Source: an uncultured Muribaculaceae bacterium (GTDB lineage: Bacteria > Bacteroidota > Bacteroidia > Bacteroidales > Muribaculaceae). Taken from it: 64,000 nt of DNA. Both the position numbers and the translations under genes were made by a program. The notes beneath the pieces are model-generated. The model made no database searches. It saw nothing but the letters and a program-made list of their open reading frames with translations, and had not been told where the DNA came from. The stretch is from positions 1 through 64,000 of the forward strand of contig CALUMI010000004.1 in the NCBI GenBank assembly GCA_944321725.1, in the 5' to 3' direction. Shown piece by piece: positions 17,841 through 26,827 of this stretch (position 1 is its first letter; every line of letters begins with the position of its first letter).

Positions 17841-18590
17841 ATGAAAAAAGCCATATTGTTTTGCATCGCAATGCTGATACCTGTTGCCGTAAATTCACAA
17901 CAACGGATTATCGACACCTCGCGCCCCGATAAATTCATAACATTCGGCGTGCGTGCCGGGCTTAACTCGTCGGGGCTCGACAACAATTACCTGTCGGTTC
18001 AACCGGAAATGATACAAAACAACTTCTATTGGCGCACCGGCGGACACTTAGGAGGAGCTGTTGACATGTACCTGCGGCAATTTCTTTCCATACAGACCGG
18101 TTTTTATTGGGAGAACCGCAGTTTCGACTGCTCCCTGATGGCAGCCGACTCGAAAGAGGACTACATGGGAAGCATGTTTGTCAACGCGCGTTTCAACTAT
18201 TTGCACATACCAGTGATGCTGTCGCTGAAATTCAATCTCCTGCCCGACCTCGTGAGCGAATTGGATTTCGGAGTGTACTACGCCATCGGTGTCGGCGGAA
18301 AGAAAAAAAGCCATTCCTACATAGCTTTCGGCGATGAGGACAGCGAGCTGATCTTCGACACAGCCAACACCGAAACAGGATATTTCAGCGCGGGAAGCAA
18401 AGATTTTCTCGCCGTGAGGAAATCGGATTTCGGATTGAAAATCGGAACCGGCTTGACTTTTTTCAAGCACTACTACATAGGAGTGTTCTATCAACGCGGA
18501 CTGAAAAACATCGCGAAGCAGAACGAAGGCTCGCCGCGCTTGGAATTCCACAACAACTGCTGGAACGTGTCGCTCGGATATAACTTCTAA
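17841..18590 (+). CDS. Outer-membrane beta-barrel protein (PorT/OmpW-like)
   Basis: 249 aa. Signal peptide MKKAILFCIAMLIPVAVNSQ. The body has alternating amphipathic strands and typical Bacteroidetes barrel phrases (FGVRAGLNSSGL, FLSIQTGFYWENRSF, YLHIPVMLSLKFNL, DFGLKIGTGLTFF) and ends in an aromatic residue (LGYNF), as expected for BAM recognition. No enzymatic motif. The gene is convergent with the Bro-N gene and their ends overlap by 4 bases. Confidence 0.75.
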   Translation: MKKAILFCIAMLIPVAVNSQQRIIDTSRPDKFITFGVRAGLNSSGLDNNYLSVQPEMIQNNFYWRTGGHLGGAVDMYLRQFLSIQTGFYWENRSFDCSLMAADSKEDYMGSMFVNARFNYLHIPVMLSLKFNLLPDLVSELDFGVYYAIGVGGKKKSHSYIAFGDEDSELIFDTANTETGYFSAGSKDFLAVRKSDFGLKIGTGLTFFKHYYIGVFYQRGLKNIAKQNEGSPRLEFHNNCWNVSLGYNF

Positions 18591-19459
18591 ACATTCTTAT
18601 TCTTCCGTTTTTTGGGGACAACCGATTTACTATCCGATTCTGACAAAATATAATCCTTTGCCTTTACGGAGGATATTACAGAATGTCCGAGTTGCGACTC
18701 AAGCTGTTTTCTTGCCGCTTTTGCAACAGATCCACCGCTCTTGGCCGTTTCAGCGTTCTGCCTGTAGCCCTGTGGATTTCTCTGCCGTGATATTTCTGTC
18801 GCAGAGGCTTCTGCAAGCGTATTAAGAGCAAGCTCAACATTGGTCATATTGTCCCTCAGACTTTCTTTCTTCAATCCTTTCAACCTTTTATACTCCCTCG
18901 TTGTACGCCCGCTCCACTCCTTTGTGATAATGTCGGTCAATGACGCATATTGTTGGTTTTCAACCCCGCCACGCCGCCATTCATCGGTAAGTTCCTTTCT
19001 CACCTCTATGCTTTTTAACCGTTGGTTTATCCAATTATCAGAATATCCCAACCGTTTGTAATCCGTCACTGCCTGCTTTATGGAAAGTTCAGGGTCTTGC
19101 ATCTGGTCGAGCCGAACAGAAGCAACAGCAGCCATCCACATCTTAAATGGCTCCGCTTTCGGCGATGGTATGGACTGTATCAAGCGCAGGATTTGCTCCG
19201 TATCGGCAACGTCAGTCAAGCGCATTTTCCCGTCAGCAGCGCGAAGCTTCAAACGGTTACAATTTGTAACCGTTTGATTTCCCTCTTTCATCAATCTGTT
19301 TTTTAGCACTTTCCAATAGTTTCTTGCGCCTTGATAATCATTTCCTGTCAGTGCTTCAACAACGTCTACAACGGCAAAATACCATTTCTCCCGGCTGTCG
19401 TCCCACACCGACCGTATTCTCTTTTCCTCGAAAAGTTTCAATGATTCTTTTACTCCCAT
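18587..19459 (-). CDS. Bro-N domain protein (phage antirepressor/DinD-like)
   Basis: 290 aa from ATG 19459 (MGVKESLKLFEEKRIR); an upstream GTG at 19486 would add nine residues and is less likely. The N-terminal 110 residues are a BRO-N DNA-binding domain (SVWDDSREKWYFAVVDVVEAL, read in pieces, and NYWKVLKNRLMKEG). The middle (EWRRGGVENQQYASLTDIIT) and the lysine-rich end are typical of DinD-like Bacteroidales proteins. Its role is unknown, probably DNA-binding linked to mobile elements or damage response. A degraded relative is at 59747. It sits beside a broken toxin gene, which suggests an insertion or recombination point. Confidence 0.7.
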   Translation of the reverse strand: MGVKESLKLFEEKRIRSVWDDSREKWYFAVVDVVEALTGNDYQGARNYWKVLKNRLMKEGNQTVTNCNRLKLRAADGKMRLTDVADTEQILRLIQSIPSPKAEPFKMWMAAVASVRLDQMQDPELSIKQAVTDYKRLGYSDNWINQRLKSIEVRKELTDEWRRGGVENQQYASLTDIITKEWSGRTTREYKRLKGLKKESLRDNMTNVELALNTLAEASATEISRQRNPQGYRQNAETAKSGGSVAKAARKQLESQLGHSVISSVKAKDYILSESDSKSVVPKKRKNKNV

Positions 19460-19479
19460 ATCAATGAAATTATAAATTG

Positions 19480-19614
19480 CTACCACTTTACTACTTGCGT
19501 TCCGATTATCTTTCCTTTATAACCCATATCTATAATGGCAGACGCATCAAAGTAGAACGGTTCACGTTCAGCACAGAAATCCACCAAAACATTCGTGTCA
19601 AGAAACACTCTCAT
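19480..19614 (-). pseudogene. Truncated PIN-domain toxin (VapC-like)
   Basis: The start overlaps the stop of the gene at 19611 by 4 bases (ATGA), the usual antitoxin-toxin arrangement. The 44 codons read MRVFLDTNVLVDFCAERE, the PIN start with its first acidic residue (Asp6), then YFDASAIIDMG and KGKIIGTQVVKW before a stop. A complete PIN toxin is about 130 aa, so the remaining acidic residues are missing and the product should be inactive. The stop lies 20 bases from the Bro-N start, so the toxin was probably cut by arrival of that gene. Confidence 0.7.
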
Positions 19615-19868
19615 TTTGCCCATTCTTCCCACATTTTCTCCGTTTCACGCTCAAAGTCGAAACCATCCGGCAATCTGCCTATGCTCATCGCTTTAACTTC
19701 CGGCGAAACACTTTCTCCTGCAGAGCGATGAGGAAAAACAAGTCTGTTGCTTTTCTTTTGCTTATGTGCTATTTCCTCATACACCTTGTCTGCCAACCAT
19801 TTTTGGTTGTCAGTACTAAGAGACTTAACCAAATTCCATACACTGTCCAATGATACGGTTGCTTTCAT
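19611..19868 (-). CDS. Antitoxin-like small protein
   Basis: 85 aa, starting MKATVSLDSVWNLVKSLSTD and ending FERETEKMWEEWAK. An N-terminal helix-rich segment (NQKWLADKVYEEI) is followed by a charged linker; the C-terminus looks like the toxin-binding tail of small antitoxins. It is followed with a 4-base overlap by the truncated PIN gene. The identification as antitoxin rests mainly on that arrangement. The reading frame is intact although its partner is broken. Confidence 0.55.
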   Translation of the reverse strand: MKATVSLDSVWNLVKSLSTDNQKWLADKVYEEIAHKQKKSNRLVFPHRSAGESVSPEVKAMSIGRLPDGFDFERETEKMWEEWAK

Positions 19869-19939
19869 ACTTGTTCCTCCTATCCGTATTTCTCATATTG
19901 CAAAATTAAAGATTTATGTGGAATGCGCAATATTTATCG

Positions 19940-20064
19940 TTCGTTTTCATTTGCTTCTGCGCTCACCTTTCACTATCTTTCCATAAGAAAGGATGCGGCT
20001 CGGCATAATCAAATTTGAAAACTTCGTTTTCATTTGCTTCTGCGCTCACCTTTCACTATCTTTG
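19940..20064 (+). promoter_or_regulatory. Duplicated GATGCGG-type promoter element before exbB
   Basis: A 41-base sequence is present twice without mismatch at 19940-19980 and 20023-20063, an 83-base period. Each copy has TTTG, 20 bases and TATCTTT; the second completes TATCTTTG (20057-20064). Between them lies GGATGCGGCTCGGCATAATC followed by GAAAAC-TTC-GTTTTC. The second copy ends 26 bases before the exbB start and is the likely main promoter. Confidence 0.65.
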
Positions 20065-20089
20065 CCCCATAATATTAAACAACCTGATT

Positions 20090-20785
20090 ATGATACTCGA
20101 CTCGATTCTTTCGTTAATCCCGATACAAGCCGCAGCCACAACCGCCACCGCCGCAGCTCCTGAATTGTCGGTATGGGATTTGTGTCTGAAAGGCGGAATA
20201 ATAATGATTCCCCTGCTGCTGCTGTCGCTTGTCAGCATCTACATATTTGTGGAACGCTGGCTCGTAATACGCAAAGCCGCGGTGGACGACGACACATTCA
20301 TGAAACGGATAAAAGACTATATACATGACGGCGAGATAGAAAGCGCCGAACTGCTTTGCAAAAAAACGGCCACACCTTACGCGCGCCTAATACAAAAAGG
20401 CATTTCACGCATAGGCCGCCCGATGAACGATGTGCTTGTGGCCATCGAGAACGTCGGAAACATCGAAGTGGCTAAACTCGGCAAGGGATTCACATGGCTT
20501 GCCACCACTGCGGCAGGCGCTCCGATGCTCGGATTTCTCGGCACGGTCACCGGTATGGTGAAAGCGTTCTTCGCTCTTGCAAGCGCCGGCAACAATGCCA
20601 ACATCAGCATCCTCGCCAACGGAATTTACGAGGCGTTAGTGACAACTGTCGCCGGTCTGATAGTCGGCATCATTGCCCTGTTTGCCTACAACTATTTGTC
20701 GGCACGTGTCAACCACGTGATGAACCAACTCGAAAACAAAACAATGGAGTTCATGGATTTGCTCAATGAACCCGCCTCGAAATAA
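20090..20785 (+). CDS. exbB: MotA/TolQ/ExbB proton channel protein
   Basis: 231 aa inner-membrane component that, with ExbD, couples the proton gradient to TonB and so powers SusC-type receptors. The start is the ATG just after the promoter element. There is a first membrane segment at about 30-50 (GGIIMIPLLLLSLVSIYIFV), a cytoplasmic domain, and two further segments (TTAAGAPMLGFLGTVTGMV and TTVAGLIVGIIALFAYNYL). The conserved G-x-L-G-T-V-x-G-M motif is present. The ExbD and TonB-like genes follow at 12 and 5 bases, a three-gene operon. Confidence 0.92.
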   Translation: MILDSILSLIPIQAAATTATAAAPELSVWDLCLKGGIIMIPLLLLSLVSIYIFVERWLVIRKAAVDDDTFMKRIKDYIHDGEIESAELLCKKTATPYARLIQKGISRIGRPMNDVLVAIENVGNIEVAKLGKGFTWLATTAAGAPMLGFLGTVTGMVKAFFALASAGNNANISILANGIYEALVTTVAGLIVGIIALFAYNYLSARVNHVMNQLENKTMEFMDLLNEPASK

Positions 20786-20797
20786 AGACCTACAGCA

Positions 20798-21277
20798 ATG
20801 GCACTAAAACGGCAAAACGAGCTACTCGCCACATACAGTATGGCATCGATGACCGATGTCATATTCCTGCTGTTGATTTTCTTCATGGTCACGTCAACAC
20901 TTGTCTTTCCGACCGCGCTTGAAGTAAATCTTCCGCAAAGCTCCGAGCAGACAGCAATAAAGCCCGGCACAAGAGTCTACATCGACAAAGACCTCCAATT
21001 ATACGCCTCATTCGGCGAAACAGAGCCGCAACTGCTTGCGGAAGACCAGCTGCTGACATTCCTACAGCTCACCCAACAGCAGGATTCCACACAATTCATT
21101 GCGCTATACGCCGATGAATCGGTGCCTTACGGGAAGATAGTGGAGGTTCTTGACCTGACAGCGCGCCACAATCTGAAAATGGTGCTTGCCACAAAACCGG
21201 CGTCGGTCAACGACCAGATGCTTCGAAAAGAAGCAATCAGGCAATCCTTAGAAACAACCGTAGCAGAGGAGCAATAA
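20798..21277 (+). CDS. exbD: ExbD/TolR family biopolymer transporter
   Basis: 159 aa. One N-terminal membrane helix (MTDVIFLLLIFFMVTSTLVF) with the essential Asp (here in SMTDVIF) precedes a periplasmic domain rich in glutamine. This is the normal length and topology of ExbD. It is the partner of the upstream ExbB and overlaps no other gene. Confidence 0.9.
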   Translation: MALKRQNELLATYSMASMTDVIFLLLIFFMVTSTLVFPTALEVNLPQSSEQTAIKPGTRVYIDKDLQLYASFGETEPQLLAEDQLLTFLQLTQQQDSTQFIALYADESVPYGKIVEVLDLTARHNLKMVLATKPASVNDQMLRKEAIRQSLETTVAEEQ

Positions 21278-21282
21278 CTGAA

Positions 21283-22062
21283 ATGAAAGAAAATAAAAAC
21301 AGAAAATACGACCTTATCGCCATCATTGCCGCCCTGTTGCTGCATGGCGGGGTATTTCTGTTGATGTTATTCAGTTATCTCGAATACACCGCACCTGAAG
21401 AAAAACAGCCGTTACAAGCAAAAACCGACATCACATTCGGAGGTGAATACGTGATGCTCGGCGACATGCCGCTGCCAAATCTCAACGACGGAGAAGCGGC
21501 CGGAGCCGCGTCAGACAACACATCGCTCCAAGCCGACGACGATTTGAACTCCGGAGAGCAGGGTGAAGGCACATCGCTCGTTTCGACAAACGAACAGTCC
21601 GACATGACTTCCGAGAAAAAGCAAAACGGCCCGTCGAAAGAAGAGCTTGAGGCTCAAGCGCGCGCAAAGAAAGAACGCGAACGTCAGGAAAACGAAAGCC
21701 GCAAAATCAGCAGCAGCGTAAAAAGCGCGTTCGGCAAATCAAGCGGCAAAAGCGGCTCGTCAAACGGAAACGCCGACCACGGCGCACTATCCGGACAGCC
21801 GGGACACACGCTCGGCGTAGGCTACACATTGTCGTCATGGGGACGGCCGGCAAGCAGTGTGGACGGCGAAGTGAGAATAAGAGTGAGAGTCAACTCCGAC
21901 GGCAAGGTAATAGAAGCCACATACGCCGGAGGAAAAGGAGCCGCAGCAGCCAACAATCAAGTCCGACGAAGTTGCGAGCAGGCTTCTCTTCAATCACGTT
22001 TCTCCGTTCCGAAAAATTCAAGCGGGACAAAAGTGGGAATGATTATCTGGCGATTCGAATAA
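21283..22062 (+). CDS. TonB/TolA-like energy transducer
   Basis: 259 aa. A single N-terminal membrane anchor (LIAIIAALLLHGGVFLLMLF), a long acidic and then Lys/Glu-rich linker with coiled-coil character (EELEAQARAKKERERQENES), a Gly/Ser-rich stretch, and a C-terminal TonB-like fold (DGEVRIRVRVNSDGKVIEAT). It closes the exbB-exbD operon and should contact outer-membrane receptors. Annotation tools may also call it TolA. Confidence 0.8.
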   Translation: MKENKNRKYDLIAIIAALLLHGGVFLLMLFSYLEYTAPEEKQPLQAKTDITFGGEYVMLGDMPLPNLNDGEAAGAASDNTSLQADDDLNSGEQGEGTSLVSTNEQSDMTSEKKQNGPSKEELEAQARAKKERERQENESRKISSSVKSAFGKSSGKSGSSNGNADHGALSGQPGHTLGVGYTLSSWGRPASSVDGEVRIRVRVNSDGKVIEATYAGGKGAAAANNQVRRSCEQASLQSRFSVPKNSSGTKVGMIIWRFE

Positions 22063-22105
22063 GCCTGCTCGCAAAACACAGCGTTCACTGTATTTTAATA
22101 ATATA

Positions 22106-22179
22106 GGATGCGGCTCGGCATAATCAAATTTGAAAACTTCGTTTTCATTTGTTTCTGCTCTCACCTTTCACTATATTTG
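22106..22179 (+). promoter_or_regulatory. GATGCGG-type promoter element of argR
   Basis: GGATGCGGCTCGGCATAATC, the GAAAAC-TTC-GTTTTC inverted repeat, TTTG (22148-22151), a 20-base spacer and TATATTTG (22172-22179). It is nearly identical to the exbB element. Confidence 0.65.
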
Positions 22180-22206
22180 CATATAAACAAAATCGTATAA
22201 TTGTTT

Positions 22207-22710
22207 ATGAAAAATAAGGCATCACGATTAAACACAATACTCAATATAATAGAATCGCAAAGCGTAAAAAGTCAGGAAGAACTTGTGAAATTGCTTGACA
22301 AACGCGGTTATCAGGTAACACAGGCCACCCTCTCGCGCGATTTGAAGAAACTGCGTGTGACAAAAGTCGCCACCGAGAAAGGCGACTACATCTACATACT
22401 GCCCAACAGCAACGACATAAAAGACAAAATGCTGACGGTAGGCCAGCTTCCTTTCCCGCAAAACAACAATGTAGGATTCGTGTCACTTGATTTCTCAGGC
22501 AACATAGCCGTCATCAAAACACGCAACGGATATGCCGGCGGTTTGGCCTACGACATCGACATGAGCCATCCGGCGGAAATTCTCGGCACAATAGCCGGAG
22601 CCGACACTGTTTTTGCAGTACTCAAAGAAGGCGTCACCAAAGAGCAGGCGTTGCAAGTGCTGCAACATTTCATACCAATAACCCACAGTATAACAAAAGG
22701 AAATGACTGA
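22207..22710 (+). CDS. argR: Arginine repressor
   Basis: 167 aa. N-terminal winged helix (SQEELVKLLDKRGYQVTQAT, LSRDLKKLRVTKV) and C-terminal arginine-binding/oligomerisation domain (GTIAGADTVFAVL). The ATG at 22207 is preferred over an in-frame TTG two codons earlier. It overlaps the next gene by 8 bases and leads the arginine operon, so it likely represses itself and the genes below. Confidence 0.93.
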   Translation: MKNKASRLNTILNIIESQSVKSQEELVKLLDKRGYQVTQATLSRDLKKLRVTKVATEKGDYIYILPNSNDIKDKMLTVGQLPFPQNNNVGFVSLDFSGNIAVIKTRNGYAGGLAYDIDMSHPAEILGTIAGADTVFAVLKEGVTKEQALQVLQHFIPITHSITKGND

Positions 22711-23272
22711 CACAGACAACATAAAAATCGAAATAGCGGGCGAGCAGCATATCAAATATGTCGACGAGATTCTCGACACCATCGCGCGGGCCGCAAAAGT
22801 GCGCGGCACAGGCATTGCCAAACGCTCACCGGAATATGTAAAACAAAAAATGATAGAGCACAAGGCGGTGGTGGCCACATGCGAAGACAAATTTGCCGGT
22901 TTCAGCTACATCGAAAGTTGGAGCAACCGCCAATTTGTGGCCAATTCCGGACTTATCGTTGCCGACGAGTTCAGAGGTATAGGCCTCGCAAAACGGATAA
23001 AACGCAAGATTTTCGAGCTTTCAAGAAAAATGTTTCCTGAGGCAAAAATCTTCAGTCTGACCACAGGCGCCGCTGTCATGAAACTAAACAGCGAGCTCGG
23101 ATACCGACCCGTGACATTCGCGCAACTCACCGACGACGCGGCTTTCTGGAAAGGATGCGAAAGTTGCGTCAACTTCGACATTCTGCAAAGAAACGGGAGC
23201 AGAATGTGCCTCTGCACAGGTATGCTCTACGACCCGGAAGAACATAAAAACGACAAACCTGACAACAATTAA
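22703..23272 (+). CDS. GNAT-family N-acyltransferase, candidate for the first arginine step
   Basis: 189 aa GNAT. The acyl-CoA-binding turn is around VADEFRGIGLAKRI (R-G-x-G-x-A). It overlaps argR and is followed 12 bases later by argG. Bacteroidetes lack a standard ArgA and place a gene of this kind in the operon, so it is a good candidate for acylation of glutamate. The carbamoyltransferase at 50538 has succinylornithine-type residues, so the acyl donor may be succinyl-CoA; this is inference. Confidence 0.65.
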   Translation: MTDTDNIKIEIAGEQHIKYVDEILDTIARAAKVRGTGIAKRSPEYVKQKMIEHKAVVATCEDKFAGFSYIESWSNRQFVANSGLIVADEFRGIGLAKRIKRKIFELSRKMFPEAKIFSLTTGAAVMKLNSELGYRPVTFAQLTDDAAFWKGCESCVNFDILQRNGSRMCLCTGMLYDPEEHKNDKPDNN

Positions 23273-23284
23273 AAACCCGACGAT

Positions 23285-24493
23285 ATGGAGAAAAAGAAAA
23301 AAGTAGTGGTGGCCTACAGCGGAGGATTGGACACATCCTATACAGTCATGTATCTCGCAAAAGAGAAAGGCTATGAGGTACATGCCGCATGCGCCGACAC
23401 AGGAGGCTTCAGCAAAGAGCAACTCGCCGCAAACGAAAAAAACGCCTACAAATTGGGCGCGACTAAATACGTGACGCTCGACGTGACGCAGGAATATTAT
23501 GCCAAGAGCTTGAAATACATGATATTCGGCAACGTACTGCGCAACGGCACATACCCCATATCCGTCAGCTCCGAGCGCATTTTCCAAGCCATAGCCATCG
23601 CGCGCTACGCCAACGAGATAGGAGCCGATGCCATTGCGCACGGCTCGACAGGCGCGGGCAACGACCAAGTGCGTTTCGACATGACATTCCTCGTGCTCGC
23701 GCCCGATGTGGAAATCATCACCCTCACACGCGACAACGCCTTGAGCCGCAACGAGGAAATCGAATATCTGCGCAACAACGGATTTGAGGCCGATTTTGCC
23801 AAAATGAAATATTCCTACAACGTCGGGATTTGGGGCACATCGATATGCGGAGGAGAAATACTCGACTCGTCAAAAGGGCTGCCTGATGAGGCATACCTGA
23901 AACAAGTGACAAAGAATGGCAAAGAAGAGCTGCGCATCGGCTTCAGGCATGGAGAAATCACAAGCGTAAATGGCCAACAATTCGACGACAAAATCGCTGC
24001 CATACGCAAAATCGAAGAGATAGCGGCGCCCTACGGCATAGGCCGCGACATGCACGTCGGCGACACCATAATCGGCATCAAAGGGCGCGTAGGCTTCGAG
24101 GCCGCAGCTCCCATGCTGATAATCGCCGCACATAAATTCCTCGAGAAATACACCCTGACCAAATGGCAGCAATATTGGAAAGACCAAGTGGCCAACTGGT
24201 ACGGGATGTTTCTTCACGAAAGCCAATACCTTGAGCCCGTAATGCGCGACATAGAAGCCATGCTCGAATCGTCACAGCGCAATGTCAACGGCACTGCGAT
24301 AATGGAGCTGCGTCCGCTCTCCTACTTTACTGTCGGAGTAGAGTCGCCCGACGACTTGGTCAAAACAAAGTTTGGAGAATACGGAGAAATGCAGAAAGGC
24401 TGGACGGCCGACGACGCAAAAGGCTTCATCAAAGTGCTTTCCACTCCGTTGAGAGTATATTATGCCAACCATCCGGAAGAGAAAAAAGTGTAA
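23285..24493 (+). CDS. argG: Argininosuccinate synthase
   Basis: 402 aa cytosolic enzyme joining citrulline and aspartate with ATP. The N-terminal PP-loop is VVVAYSGGLDTSYTV; the family length is about 400 aa. HGSTGAGNDQVRFD (near residue 119) and ELRPLSYFTVGVESPDDLVK fit the substrate-binding and C-terminal parts. Third gene of the arginine operon. Confidence 0.95.
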   Translation: MEKKKKVVVAYSGGLDTSYTVMYLAKEKGYEVHAACADTGGFSKEQLAANEKNAYKLGATKYVTLDVTQEYYAKSLKYMIFGNVLRNGTYPISVSSERIFQAIAIARYANEIGADAIAHGSTGAGNDQVRFDMTFLVLAPDVEIITLTRDNALSRNEEIEYLRNNGFEADFAKMKYSYNVGIWGTSICGGEILDSSKGLPDEAYLKQVTKNGKEELRIGFRHGEITSVNGQQFDDKIAAIRKIEEIAAPYGIGRDMHVGDTIIGIKGRVGFEAAAPMLIIAAHKFLEKYTLTKWQQYWKDQVANWYGMFLHESQYLEPVMRDIEAMLESSQRNVNGTAIMELRPLSYFTVGVESPDDLVKTKFGEYGEMQKGWTADDAKGFIKVLSTPLRVYYANHPEEKKV

Positions 24494-24498
24494 CAAGC

Positions 24499-24702
24499 AT
24501 GAATCCCGACAAAAAACTGCGTCGCCCTCAAAACGGAAAAATTATAGGCGGAGTATGCGCCGCTTTTGCCGACTACTTTGACCTTGACGTTTCGCTTGTG
24601 CGCATCGCCTACGTTGCCATAAGCTTAATGACAATATTGCCGGGAGCACTGCTCTATATCATAGCTTGGTTTGTAATTCCTAAAGACGAAAATTATTATT
24701 GA
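24499..24702 (+). CDS. PspC-domain small membrane protein
   Basis: 67 aa. A PspC domain: KLRRPQNGKIIGGVCAAFAD then YFDLDVSLVRIAYVAISLM, with one or two hydrophobic segments ending in IIAWFVIPKDE. It lies within the arginine operon (5 bases after argG, 2 before the argC start). The role is unknown; PspC domains are linked to envelope stress, so co-transcription with arginine genes is curious. Confidence 0.85.
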   Translation: MNPDKKLRRPQNGKIIGGVCAAFADYFDLDVSLVRIAYVAISLMTILPGALLYIIAWFVIPKDENYY

Positions 24703-24704
24703 TC

Positions 24705-25673
24705 ATGATAAAAGCCGGTATAATAGGAGGAGCGGGATACACCGCCGGAGAACTAATCCGATTGCTGCTCAATCATCCCGATGTAGAGCTTGAATGGGTA
24801 AACAGCACAAGCAATGCCGGAAACCGCATCGACAGCGTGCATCAAGGACTTGTCGGAGAAACCGATTTGAGATTCATTTCCGAGACGCCTTTCGACGACA
24901 CCGATGTGGTGTTCTTCTGCACGCCACACGGTGAGTCACGCAAATTCATCGAATCGCACAGTATTCCGGAAGGAATGAAAATTGTCGACCTGTCACAGGA
25001 TTACCGCATCGACGACGGCACACACGACTTTATCTACGGGTTGCCAGAGGTAAACCGCAAATACATCATACGCGGAAAACACGTGGCCAATCCCGGATGC
25101 TTCGCAACAGCCATACAGCTTGCGCTGCTCCCGCTCGCAAAAAACCTGCTGCTCAACAGCGACATCAACATCACGGCAATAACGGGAAGCACAGGCGCGG
25201 GAGTGAAACCGACCGCGACCTCACACTACTCATGGCGCAACGACAACATATCAGTCTACAAACCGTTCCGCCACCAACACCTTGCCGAGATTCGCCAGAC
25301 GCTAAGCACAATGCAAAACAGCTTTAACAGCGAAATCAACCTAATCCCGATGCGCGGATGCTTCTCGCGCGGAATATTTGTAGCCGCATACATGGATTGC
25401 CCGATTGCGGTTGAAGAGCTGAAAAAGCTGTATGAGGACTATTATGACGACCATCGCTTTACGTTCCTGAGCGAGCGAATGCCCGATTTGAAAGATGTGG
25501 TCAACACCAACAAATGTATCCTCCACCTGTCTAAAGAAGGCAACAAACTGTTAATCATTTCCGTAATCGACAATCTGCTGAAAGGGGCTTCAGGCCAGGC
25601 CGTACACAACATGAACCTCCTGTTCGGCCTGCACGAGCGCACAGGGCTGAATCTCAAAGCATCGGCATTCTAA
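24705..25673 (+). CDS. argC: N-acetyl/N-succinyl-gamma-glutamyl-phosphate reductase
   Basis: 322 aa NADPH-dependent reductase of the third arginine step. N-terminal Rossmann loop AGIIGGAGYTAGELIRLL and catalytic cysteine in ANPGCFATAIQLALLPL. The ATG at 24705 is preferred over an in-frame TTG at 24699 that overlaps pspC. The length is typical. Within the arginine operon. Confidence 0.95.
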   Translation: MIKAGIIGGAGYTAGELIRLLLNHPDVELEWVNSTSNAGNRIDSVHQGLVGETDLRFISETPFDDTDVVFFCTPHGESRKFIESHSIPEGMKIVDLSQDYRIDDGTHDFIYGLPEVNRKYIIRGKHVANPGCFATAIQLALLPLAKNLLLNSDINITAITGSTGAGVKPTATSHYSWRNDNISVYKPFRHQHLAEIRQTLSTMQNSFNSEINLIPMRGCFSRGIFVAAYMDCPIAVEELKKLYEDYYDDHRFTFLSERMPDLKDVVNTNKCILHLSKEGNKLLIISVIDNLLKGASGQAVHNMNLLFGLHERTGLNLKASAF

Positions 25674-25687
25674 CCAACCGCAAGACA

Positions 25688-26821
25688 ATGGAACTATTCG
25701 ACGTATATCCACTCTTCGACATCGAGATAGTCAAAGGCGAAGGATGCTTCGTATTCGACAGTGAGGGCAACCGCTATCTCGACCTTTACGGCGGACATGC
25801 CGTAATATCAGTAGGCCACAGCCATCCGCATTATGTGGAAGCGATAAAACGGCAATCTGAAAAATTAGTGTTTTACTCCAATTCCGTGCGCAATTCGCTG
25901 CAACAGCGGCTTGCCGACAAGCTCGGCCGGATAAGCGGTTACGACGACTACCGGCTGTTCCTCGTCAATTCCGGAGCCGAAGCCAACGAGAACGCCCTGA
26001 AACTTGCGTCGTTCCACACCGGACGCTCGCGGATAATAGCTTTCTCGAAAGCGTTCCACGGGCGCACATCCCTCGCTGTGGAAGCCACCGACAACCCGAA
26101 AATCGTAGCGCCTGTAAATGCCAACCACCGGGTGACATTCGTCCCGTTCGGCGACATCGAGGCAGCAAAAGAGGAAATAGCAAAAGGCGATGTGGCGGCA
26201 GTTATGGTGGAAGGCATACAAGGCGTGGGAGGCATCAACGTCCCGACTGATGAGTTCCTTCAAGCTCTGCGCGAGGCGTGTGACCAATACGGCACAATAC
26301 TCATAGCCGACGAAATCCAATCCGGCTACGGACGAAGCGGCAAATTCTTCGCCCACCAATATTCCGGCATAAAAGCCGACATCATAACAGTGGCGAAAGG
26401 CATTGCCAACGGTTTCCCGATGAGCGGCGTAATAATCAGCCCGAAATTCAAGCCCGCACATGGAATGCTCGGCACCACATTCGGCGGAAACCATCTCGCG
26501 TGCGCGGCGGCCATCGCCGTGCTCGACATTTTCGAGCGTGAGCATCTCGTGGAGAATGCTTCGGATGTCGGAAACTACCTCATGGAAAAGCTGCGCGGCA
26601 TGCCGCAAATAAAAGAAGTGCGCGGCAAAGGCCTTATGATTGGCTTAGAGTTCGACTTTCCCGTAAAAGAGCTGCGCTCCGACCTGCTTTTCAGGCAGAG
26701 AGTATTCACAGGAGCGTCGGGCGCGAACGTCATCCGCCTGCTCCCGCCGCTTACCCTCACCCGGCAACTTGCCGACGACTTCACCCACCGGCTAAAAAAT
26801 TCATTGGAAACATATAAATAG
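25688..26821 (+). CDS. argD: N-acetyl/N-succinyl-ornithine aminotransferase
   Basis: 377 aa PLP-dependent class III aminotransferase. NSGAEANENALKLA and the lysine in VAKGIANGFPMSG identify the family; GLMIGLEFDFP is near the C-terminus. It converts the acylated glutamate semialdehyde to acylornithine. It may also act on succinyl substrates given the carbamoyltransferase at 50538. Last arginine gene of the operon; pncB follows 6 bases later. Confidence 0.93.
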   Translation: MELFDVYPLFDIEIVKGEGCFVFDSEGNRYLDLYGGHAVISVGHSHPHYVEAIKRQSEKLVFYSNSVRNSLQQRLADKLGRISGYDDYRLFLVNSGAEANENALKLASFHTGRSRIIAFSKAFHGRTSLAVEATDNPKIVAPVNANHRVTFVPFGDIEAAKEEIAKGDVAAVMVEGIQGVGGINVPTDEFLQALREACDQYGTILIADEIQSGYGRSGKFFAHQYSGIKADIITVAKGIANGFPMSGVIISPKFKPAHGMLGTTFGGNHLACAAAIAVLDIFEREHLVENASDVGNYLMEKLRGMPQIKEVRGKGLMIGLEFDFPVKELRSDLLFRQRVFTGASGANVIRLLPPLTLTRQLADDFTHRLKNSLETYK

Positions 26822-26827
26822 ACAGCT

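Noticed and set aside
25865..26608. 247-aa open frame opposite argD
   Set aside because: Antisense shadow of a well-conserved aminotransferase gene; no start context and no motif.
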